64,000 bases of DNA from Spirometra erinaceieuropaei (Eukaryota; Platyhelminthes; Cestoda; Diphyllobothriidea; Diphyllobothriidae). The stretch is from NCBI GenBank assembly GCA_902702965.1, contig CACRXP010000731.1:59772-123771 (forward strand), in the 5' to 3' direction. Numbering within the stretch: position 1 is the stretch's first letter; every line of letters begins with the position of its first letter. Under the pieces are notes generated by a model that was given only the letters and a program-made list of their open reading frames with translations, ran no database searches and was not told the DNA's origin. Below are positions 56,765 through 64,000 of the stretch, in pieces. A program made the translations under genes and the position numbers.

Positions 56765-56937
56765 CGTTTCTGAGTTCACTATTTGGGTCGTCCAGCGGAA
56801 GCTGTCGCCTGCGACGGTCGAGCAGTCTGTCATGCCTTGATAGTTTATAGATTCCAAGAACAGTTTTGCTGGTCACACAAGCGGTGCCTTGCGACAGGGT
56901 GGACAGTATTGCTGCCACGACTACAACATGCGCCGCA
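56765..56937 (-). CDS. Candidate terminal-type exon of membrane family, gene 4
   Basis: On the minus strand the acceptor CTGCCCTCCTTAG precedes T|GCG GCG CAT, a phase-2 entry as in the family's other terminal exons. It reads AAHVVVVAAILSTLSQGTAC, then VTSKTVLGIYKLSRHDRLLD and RRRRQLPLDDPNSEL. A hydrophobic start (residues 3-13, weakly to 24) is followed by a strongly basic tail. Codon use looks protein-like up to NSEL, then the frame enters repeat R2; a possible donor ACG|GTTACT at 56765 or loss of the original stop to the R2 insertion are both possible. No exon A partner was found upstream. It could be a pseudogene. Confidence 0.35.
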
Positions 56938-57267
56938 CTAAGGAGGGCAGGCTTTTTTTCGCACGAAGCATGACATCATCGCGTCAGGAAGAAAATGGCT
57001 ATGGCTTTAAGGACCCTAGACTTCATCACCGAAACTTCAAAGAGCACCGACAATTTCTGACTGCAGGCCACACGAAGGAAGCAACTGTTTGAGAAACACT
57101 GACGGATGCGATGGGCTTGAGTGTGAGGGATGATGGGGAAAGTTCACTGTTCAGCGGCCCACGACTTGCTTGTAAGGAACGGGATAAAGACTCAGCTACG
57201 TTACATAAATGTTCATTGTTTACTTACAGGGATGCGACGAGTAATTGGAAAGGAAACTTCCTATATT

Positions 57268-57525
57268 CCTTATTCGGTGAATGGCCGATTTCATGAAAAG
57301 TCGGCTGCAATTCTGAAATGCGTTTTCGATGAGGAAGGATTACTTGGTCGCGGTTGTAAGACTAATTATCTTAAGGCATAATCTTATAACAATTCGGACC
57401 GGCAGTATGTCAGCTTTCGAATACATTGTTTTTTAATCTCCTGCAGAAACTGTACTCGGTAAAAAATGACTACTTAAGTAGCATGCATTCTTCCCATTGA
57501 TTTTCGATGGTCTTGCAAATCCAGC
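57268..57525 (+). mobile_element. Solo left arm of foldback MITE
   Basis: TATTCGGTGAATGGCCGATTTCATG resembles the GTGACCGATCTCATG end. GAAATGCGTTTTCGATGAGG, AATGACTACTTAAGTAGCATGC and TTGATTTTCGATGGTCTTGCAAAT follow. It stops abruptly at 57525 with no right arm. Confidence 0.7.
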
Positions 57526-57899
57526 CAGACGACGATTTTGACTCAGGAAGATGGTTGGGCGCGGAGATAATGATCCCCGTACTACAGACAACCTTGGCTG
57601 GTGTCTATAGGTGCTCATTTCTGTGCACCGACGTTAACTCCAACCCAAACCCTTATAATCCTGACAGCCCAGGAATGCAGCGAAAGGCCACCTGTAATAC
57701 GGGAGTCCATTTCCCGTGCCTTAGTGTCCCCAAAAGGGGTTACGTGGTAGATGCGCTGGACGAGGGTCATATCGGATTCCGGCAAACGTAATCGGAATGG
57801 GCACCATAACGAATGCCAACATTTCGGGGTGCGGTGGCAGACTCAGTTGCCGACAGAAGTCGTGCACATTGGCATTCATGCCATCCACCCATTGTTGTG

Positions 57900-58300
57900 G
57901 TTAGTTAAAACCTTTATTATTTGCCAAATGGATCAGGAGGTACGAAGTGGAACGCCAAGGTGAGGGCTCCATCGAGCTATTCACCTACGCCTTCCGCCGC
58001 CTCTGGTCTTCTTGCCTGTCTCGAAATAGGGTCCAGGCGGGGAAGGAAGAGAGAGTGCGGTAGATGCAGCAAAGGTCTCCGTGCCTGCTTTTGCCTCCCT
58101 ATGGAACACACGGTGGACATCGTCAGCAACAACAGCCGGGCCGTTCGAATCCCGTGTCTTACTAATAATATTGGCCAACTCTTCCCTGGGCTAACCAGAG
58201 GTGAGTGGTATGTGGTTGTAGACGTCCAAAAGACTGCATCCACCGTGCATGCGAAAGGAGTCACCGGAAAAACCGCAGATGATGGCAAAATAAATCACAG
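57900..58300 (+). repeat. R1/R2 composite repeat copy
   Basis: TTAGTTAAAACC and GGATCAGGAGGTACG resemble the R1 end. CTGGTCTTCTTGCC, GGGGAAGGAAGAGAGAGTGCGGTAGATGCAGC and GGAACACACGGTGGACATCG match 27590-27735 and 29600-29650. The open frames 57921-58316 and 57977-58288 lie wholly in the repeat and are spurious. Confidence 0.6.
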
Positions 58301-58451
58301 GTCAGCCTGTTGGTGAAAGAGACATGTCTGCAAAATGTGGGCAGTTAAGAAAGAGCGGCGGCGTTGATGGTGATGACACCTCAGATGCCCGAACCAGGCC
58401 CCACTAAGGCTATCCGACTAATTTAAAACTCTGGCCTAAGGTGATAACTTA

Positions 58452-58590
58452 CTAACAGCGCAGGTACTAGTCAAAAACCCATACACGCGTGCTTCGCCGA
58501 TATTCTGCCGCTGCATGCCACAGCTGCGAGGGGTTCGACTTGTCAGTGGGTCTCCCAGCATTGCCGGTCTGTTTTCTGGTAGATACTCCA
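58452..58590 (+). repeat. Interspersed repeat R3, copy 2
   Basis: TACTAACAGCGCAGGTACTAG, GCTTCGCCGATATTCTGCCGCTGC, GCTGCGAGGGGTTCGACTTG and TGTTTTCTGGTAGA match 31300-31435 block for block. Confidence 0.7.
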
Positions 58591-58599
58591 ATAAAGAAA

Positions 58600-59090
58600 T
58601 TATCGCTTTTTAATTTTCTAAGAAATTTACTACGAACCTGAAGTAGATCAGTGTATTCAAGGTCTAAATGCTCATACATAAACATTCTCGATTGGAGCCT
58701 ATACACCTTGAATAAACTGATCTACTCCAAGTTCGAAATTAATTTCTGAGAAAATCAAAATGCGAGAATGATTGAAAACTGCCCAAACGAACGGTCATAC
58801 TGGCCATATAAGCGAACTACTTTCGCATGGGTTTGTTGGTCATCCAGTAGGCAGAACAATTTTCGACTGTCGCCTTCGGATCACCAAGACCTTTTCAAAG
58901 GACATATAAGCAAGAGTAAGCCCGTAAATCTCCCCTAAATCGCTTTATTGGTAGGAGGCCAGGACGACACGACTGACCTGGCGTACATGCAAAGGGTTTC
59001 TGAAAATATCCCTCGAAAATCAAATCGCCTTCGCACCTCCACTATTTAAAAGCCGGGATTCTCCCTAAGCTCGAACACGGGTGACAAGGG
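58600..59090. other. No gene recognised; imperfect inverted repeat at 58575-58775
   Basis: CTACGAACCTGAAGTAGATCAGTGTATTCAAGG near 58630 is mirrored by CCTTGAATAAACTGATCTACTCCAAGTTCG near 58705, a hairpin with a loop of about 45 bases. No gene is associated. Confidence 0.5.
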
Positions 59091-59096
59091 ATCACG

Positions 59097-59363
59097 TCAA
59101 CGAATGGCAATGTTATGTTTGTTTGTGCGAGAACAAAGACATCGGTCCGAGTGTCCGGCGTAAACACAAGGGCAGTTGACGCAAGGGATGCGGTACATGA
59201 CACTGGTTGATTGTTTATGTTTGGGATCTTTTACTTGGCATAATGCTGAGCGTAGGGAGGATACCAAGGCGGCTTTATTGTCGGGGGATTGTTTCAAAAA
59301 CTCCTTGCATATAAGGCATGTCACTGGTGTTTGAGCATGCACCTGAGTGGCCACCGCTCCCAT
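59097..59363 (-). pseudogene. GIY-YIG nuclease fragment of another Penelope-like element
   Basis: The 88-codon minus-strand frame reads SVMYRIPCVNCPCVYAGHSD, then RCLCSRTNKHNIAIR. The pattern YRIPC..C..VY.G..(G)R.L..R..EH is typical of the GIY-YIG nuclease domain at the end of Penelope-like proteins, here with Ala in place of the usual Ile/Val before Gly and Lys-His for Glu-His. Upstream residues NKAALVSSLRSALCQVKDPK fit the linker. It differs from the 51-52 kb element, so a second lineage is represented. It is too short to be active. Confidence 0.6.
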
Positions 59364-59369
59364 TGGGAC

Positions 59370-60290
59370 GGTACTGAAGTGATCGCCATGTAATTTAGAA
59401 GTTTATTTAGGGTACTAGGCACTGCCTTTGATGACTAATACTAAAGAGACGTGAGAGTTCCTCGGGGCCCGGCACTTCAACATGACCGGCATCAACCGCC
59501 TTGCCGACTTGAACGCTCATCACGAAGGTCTGCGCACATGGTTCACAGACGTGTGACCATGCCCTAACAAAAGCCAGTAATCTATGCTGAGCCATATAGA
59601 CTCTCACTGTCTCACCACCCCATTCCCAGACATTGCAAACCACGACACCGATACCGGCGTACTGATTCCTGTCCCTATGCCGCATCGACAACTCCTAATC
59701 CAGCCGCATGCAGTCCTACTGAATCGGGATTCCCCATCCCCTCCAACACGGGAGCCGCAACAGTCCTCCCTTCCTGTGTACCAAACTCCACCGTAATTAT
59801 GCGTCCACCCCCTCATGCAACAGTTGCATATTCGTCGCTGTCTGTCCCGTCGTCCCAACCGAGCTAGTCTGACGGTCTGACTTTCTCCTCTGTTAATTTC
59901 GTCTGACGAGGGGTTGGTGTTGGCAATTTGAAAATTCACGGGTGCAGCCGACTTCCTGAGGAGCCTTGTCTTTTCATGTCAACATATCAATTATTGTACA
60001 CATGAGTGGAAGAACGGTCTACAACGACAGACAAAAGCAAGTGGCGAGATACTAATGAACTTCGGGTCGTTAAAGTGCTTATGGTCCATCTGATAGACCC
60101 CAGTGGTGGACTAGTTGCGCTAAGTGTGCGAGCGCATGCTTGTTTTTCGGTCCCAACTGGCGGCCAAGGTTATGGTCGGCCAAATGAGGGCAAACAAGGC
60201 CGAAACAGTTCTGTATCAATATATCCCCCAGACTCTGTCGTCTCCTCTCTGCTATCATAGCTTGACCGACTCCGGCCTGTACTTTCTCGT
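59370..60290. other. No gene recognised
   Basis: Overlapping ORFs at 59407-59691, 59584-59796 and 59604-59939 on both strands share a GC-rich region with no motif. Confidence 0.4.
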
Positions 60291-60296
60291 TTTCAG

Positions 60297-60414
60297 CATC
60301 AGAGTGGTGGCGTGTCTGTTCCTCCTAGCTCAAGCTCTTCTGTCTCGCCACCTGTCTCGTGTTGCAAGCATGCCTAACGCACGAACTCTGACCAACATTC
60401 TGGCTGGAGATTGA
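60297..60414 (+). CDS. Candidate terminal-type exon of membrane family, gene 5
   Basis: The acceptor TACTTTCTCGTTTTCAG precedes C|ATC AGA, phase-2 entry. It encodes 38 residues: IRVVACLFLLAQALLSRHLS, RVASMPNARTLTNILAGD, then TGA at 60412-60414. Residues 3-16 are hydrophobic, on the short side for a membrane helix, followed by a basic tail. Length, phase and plan resemble the terminal exons at 12.9, 35.6 and 42.3 kb. No AATAAA is seen nearby and no exon A was found upstream, so support is limited to the acceptor and codon use. Confidence 0.3.
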
Positions 60415-61034
60415 CCTTGGTCTCTCCGTGGGAGACCGCTAGCTCACTCGTTTGACCTCTGTTCCCTGCCCGGCCGTCGTTGCCACTGCGGGGTGTGCGT
60501 GCCCGTTTGCCCTTCCCTATTAACCGGATGGGCCGACCAGCTGCCGCCGCTTGTGCAAATCACGTTCGGCTGAAGCAACAATCCCCAGACAAGTCATGCC
60601 CCCTAAGGACCCGATTTCGATCAATCAGAAATCCCCGATCATTTACCGGATAGACTGAAATTGCGGTCAAGCCAATTATGCTGGTGAAACCGGCAAACAG
60701 ATTTGTACGAGATTGCATAATAATAAGTTGACTATGAGACGGAGGGATAAACTCCCCTGGTAGCCGTCTACGACTTCGCACCAGCGCACGGCTTTGACTT
60801 TGAGCGCGTGAGAAAATGGAGTCCGTCGAACAACCGAGTTGCGCGCGTGCTGCAAAAGACGTGACACTAAACTGAGCACTCGACTAAGCAAAGTATCGAT
60901 CTGCCAATCATTTACCAAGCACCGGATAAACAAATCAGCAGCGTGGCTGGGGATAATCCTCGACAGAAGTGAGCTAAATATGCGATGAGTTGTACAGATT
61001 TTCGTTTCTGTACAATGGGGTCGTGTAAGAGATC

Positions 61035-61215
61035 GAAACATCGGACCGAAACCGACAGGGCAACGGGCTCGTGGCCCAGTGGTTAGAGGCGTTGACTTCT
61101 AACTAACAGGTCGCGAGCCTCGGGTGTTCCACACTTCGGGGTTGGGTATGACTGGCTGATGACGGCTAATATGCCAGAAGTGGCCATTCCAGTCTCCCTT
61201 GTCTGTCGGTACCAC
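61035..61215 (+). mobile_element. SINE, head and body, tail lost
   Basis: CGAAACCGACAGGGCAACGG, A-box TGGCCCAGTGG at about 61072-61082, GACTTCTAACTAACAGG, then the B-box region is shortened (GCGAGCCTCGGG), followed by GGTATGACTGGCTGATGACGG and CATTCCAGTCTCCC. It stops at TGTCTGTCGG. Confidence 0.8.
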
Positions 61216-61484
61216 CTGACTTACATCAACTACTAGTCGCAATGCAACCGCCTGCGAGGGTTCTAGTATATATACGTCCAGCAAATAATTTCCGAAATTA
61301 TTCAGTGCAGTGCGTGAAGTTATGTCTCCGGGACATGACTTTTTAGGGTCACACCCAAAATTTCAATGAACATTCGGGTCGAAGACAATCAACTGCAATG
61401 GAACAGCCACGAAATGCCCATCCCACATACAAGTAGTACGAAAACTATACGGCAAACGTATTATACCGCACTCCCGACATAGGT

Positions 61485-61555
61485 ACTAACAGCCCAGACA
61501 CGTGTTTCGCCGATATTCTGTCGCTGCGTTACACAGCTCGTCGGATAATCGCGAT
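61485..61555 (+). repeat. Interspersed repeat R3, short copy 3
   Basis: GGTACTAACAGCCC and GTGTTTCGCCGATATTCTGTCGCTGCG match the start of R3 at 31.3 and 58.45 kb. It ends abruptly at ACAGCTCG. Confidence 0.6.
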
Positions 61556-61794
61556 GTACTCATGGATTATCAAGTAGACTACACCAACGCGTCGGGATAA
61601 TCACACTACAGCTAGGGGGAAATGGTGGTTATATCGACAGCACAGACGTCCATGTGGGGGTGTGAATAGCATCGGTGACGCTATTCTGGCGGTGACTTAT
61701 AAGTCCAGAGGGGAAAAACGAGGTGGTTGCGTAGACGAATTCGTAGAAAAAGTGATTTCCGTACCTCGATCAGAAGGCGCCCTTCTCCTATTGT

Positions 61795-62065
61795 TTATTT
61801 CCGATCGTAACCACCAGGGCAGCGAGCCAGTGGCTCAGTCAGAGGCGACAGATTTCTAAAGAACAGGTCGCGCGACCGAGTCCCATGCGTCCAACGCTTC
61901 GGGGTTGGATACAGCTGGCTGATTACGATTAGTAAGCCAGAAATGGCCATTCCAGTCTCCCCTGCCTTTGTCGGCAATGCTATCTATGTTACGCGCCGCC
62001 GTGCGGCTACTGGCGGGGCTCGAGAGAGTCTCAAGACACAACGGGAGGCGTGAGTTCCGTAGAGC
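61795..62065 (+). mobile_element. SINE, diverged full-length copy
   Basis: CCGATCGTAACCACCAGGGC head, GAGCCAGTGGCTCAGTCAGAGG in the A-box region, then TTGGATACAGCTGGCTGATTACG, AGCCAGAAATGGCCATTCC and GCCGTGCGGCTACTGGCGGGGCTCGAGAG. Order is complete; substitutions are more numerous than in the 38.8 kb copy. Confidence 0.75.
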
Positions 62066-62249
62066 GATCGTTTTACATTCTACCACTATACATATATCTG
62101 TAGAGCAACATTCCAGTCGCCCTGTTAACTGCGACCGGCGATGTCCCGGAGATGGTCTTAGCAAGCTGATTGCAGGGCGGAACATGTACAGCCACTATCG
62201 ATTTGGAAATATAGCATTCGAAAGTCCGCAGCTGGTGAGCATGGGACGT

Positions 62250-62900
62250 TAAGCATTGATTGCCAACTCTGGCTCGACTGGAGCGCACGCACACACGATA
62301 GCAACAGTGAAAGAGGCGAGCTAGCTGACTCTTCGCTTCTCGCGCCATGTGCGGTGACGGCTGCAGCAAAATGCTTAGTGCGCAAAACGCACGCAGACGT
62401 GTAAACAGCTAGCTAGCGGCAGCAACCGAGTGTGATGGGCGCACGCGCTTGCGCAAGGCGAAATGAAAGGCAGGCGTAAGCGCGCCCGAACTGGCCAATT
62501 AGAATGCGCGCGATGCGTTAACTACCGTTGGCAGCGTCGGTCGCCTGGCGTACGCAGCGGCGACGGTAGACGTTCACGCACCAGACAGAGACGCGACGAG
62601 CGGGCGAATAGCGGCAGCACGTACGCACACTCCCAACACAATCAATATCATATAACACGCGCTCTCCTCGGCGTTGGCAAGGCCACCGCCGCCGCGGCGG
62701 AGAGAAATTTGACACACTGCCACCATCAGGCACGCGAGAACGTTCGGTCGTGGCGAGGCAGTGCGTGTGAAGTCGCGGCAGTTACACCGTCCGGCCATGG
62801 ATACAAGAAGCTGCTGCAACTGCAGAAAGACTATGTGAGGGAGAAATAGCCACGTCGGTGCTGGCATCTGCGTGTAGGATCGCACACACACAGTTCGTCC
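62250..62900. other. GC- and CpG-rich stretch with overlapping ORFs
   Basis: Dense in CGC/GCG motifs, unlike its surroundings. A plus-strand 128-codon ORF (62463-62849; Arg/Ala-rich, ATG in GCGAAATGAAAGG) overlaps a minus-strand 145-codon ORF (62574-63011). Both may be a by-product of few AT-rich stops in GC-rich DNA. A candidate donor TAT|GTGAGG at 62834 would fit a 5' exon on the plus strand. No motif was recognised in either product. Confidence 0.4.
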
Positions 62901-62904
62901 AGGC

Positions 62905-64000
62905 CAGTGCACACGCGCTCCGTCAATAATGCGATATGGGGGAGAGCCAATTAAGTGTGATTCTGCCAACTTCTTTCTGCGATGCGGAATGTGGTCTGCT
63001 AGTGCGCGCATTCAGCACAAGGTGCTTGCGTGACTGCACAAACACACGTGAACTGATGCACTCCGCACGCCCCGAGCTTGGCACAAAATTAGCTTTCCCA
63101 TGAGAAATGTACACGGACCGAGTGAATGGTGATGCAGGTACCAGGGCACCAAAGAGGAGATAATGCTCCGGTGACAAGTTAAGGACGTCAGGAACCAGGT
63201 AATCAGATGAGTTAAGTCGGATAACGATAATCAGCGAGCATCATATAGAAAACGGCCAAAAATTTACCAAACAGGCCTTAGTCGGCGTATAGAGGTCACC
63301 TTAGGGAGCAATTTAAGTGTATGACACTCCGGACAAAGCTGACGCACGCAGCGCATTTAACGGTTCAAAGTCGCGTGGGACTGACGTTCCCCGACCTGTT
63401 CTCAGTGACGGCGCTCAACGACGATCTTCGACTCCAGTTTAAAACTTAGGGCTTACCGGGTAGGAAAACAGGTAGAAGCAGCTATACCGGTTCCCCCTCC
63501 CCTCGCCTTGACGATGGCACCTCTTACACTACACGAGTGAATGGACCTGACAGCCTCGAACAGGACCGCTCATAGCATCGCGAGAACAGACATTGGCTGC
63601 CGCAACAAGTGCTGTGGTTAACAAAAAAACTGCACAGCAGACATTGTCGAAAGCGTAATTGAGAAGGATGATTCGCCTGAAAAAAAATAACCGAGACAAC
63701 TAGCAGACATGAATATCGCCAATACGCCTAATCAACCCGGACAAGACGCACAGAGGCCACCTTTAAATGTTAGTAGATTTCAGCAACGAAATGGGAGGGG
63801 TCACAGTAGCAAATTTTTATTACATGATTCGCATTAATATCCTATCAATCAAGTGAAGCTGCCCACCACGTTTTACAGGTGGGCGTACTGTAGAGAGCTC
63901 GGGTGCGCGCGCAGTCGTGGCCAGGACAGTGGGTTGGCACGCACGTACACTGTATACCGCGGCCACCGTTGCCAAGAGAGGCATTGGGGGTTGGGGCATA
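62905..64000. other. No gene recognised
   Basis: No repeat of the window, RNA gene or splice-bounded exon was noticed. The 84-codon minus-strand ORF at 62923-63177 has no motif. Confidence 0.4.

Noticed and set aside
62463..63011. Two overlapping ORFs of 128 and 145 codons as genes
   Set aside because: Open frames on both strands are expected in GC-rich DNA; no motif or conserved feature seen.

Overview
This window looks like repeat-rich nuclear DNA from a flatworm, most likely a diphyllobothriidean tapeworm (Spirometra, Dibothriocephalus or Schistocephalus type). No bacterial gene layout, operons or long host ORFs are present. The long ORFs belong to retroelements of kinds common in tapeworms. 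One is a LINE whose ORF ends in a Thr-rich tail with C2H2 zinc fingers, one is a CR1/Jockey-like LINE, and there are pieces of Penelope-like elements with GIY-YIG-type ends. The species assignment is inference from remembered element families, not from a search. One assembly gap (116 N) lies at 28581-28696.

Layout: 1-9525 is a giant imperfect palindrome, with two arms of about 4 kb around a spacer of about 1.5 kb and foldback units nested at its outer ends. 9.5-12.6 kb is mostly anonymous. 12.6-14.8 kb holds two exons of a small membrane-protein gene on the minus strand. 15.5-20.3 kb holds foldback MITEs. 20.3-23.2 kb is a CR1/Jockey-like LINE on the minus strand. 24.6-27.3 kb is a zinc-finger LINE on the plus strand, interrupted by a Penelope fragment. 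28.1-35.8 kb contains the gap and two exons of a second membrane-protein gene on the plus strand, with a MITE in its intron. 38.5-40.6 kb has SINEs and a MITE. 42.1-44.1 kb is the best gene candidate: three exons on the minus strand in matching phases plus a poly(A) signal. 45.2-46.6 kb is a decayed CR1-like LINE that lost its catalytic motif. 49.6-50.4 kb is a cluster of SINE and other repeats. 51.0-52.4 kb is a Penelope-like element. 53.7-54.9 kb is a decayed zinc-finger LINE tail with long trinucleotide arrays. 55.4-56.4 kb is a MITE with clean TA flanks. 56.7-60.4 kb has two further single-exon candidates of the membrane family and a GIY-YIG fragment. 61-62.1 kb has SINEs, followed by a GC-rich stretch and anonymous sequence to the end.

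Two results stand out. First, a set of paralogous-looking split genes, none long enough to stand out as an ORF, shares one exon plan: an exon of about 53 codons beginning ATG directly after the acceptor and carrying one transmembrane segment, a phase-2 intron, and a terminal exon of 40-50 codons carrying a second transmembrane segment and a short polar tail. Two of the three paired copies have AATAAA within about 120 bases of the stop. The protein family is not recognised; a claudin/PMP22-like TM2-TM3 arrangement is one possibility. Second, a family of foldback elements of about 1 kb with arms of about 450 bp and TIRs beginning CAGT flanked by TA indicates Tc1/mariner-type MITEs, and the 9.5 kb palindrome carries units of the same family at its ends.
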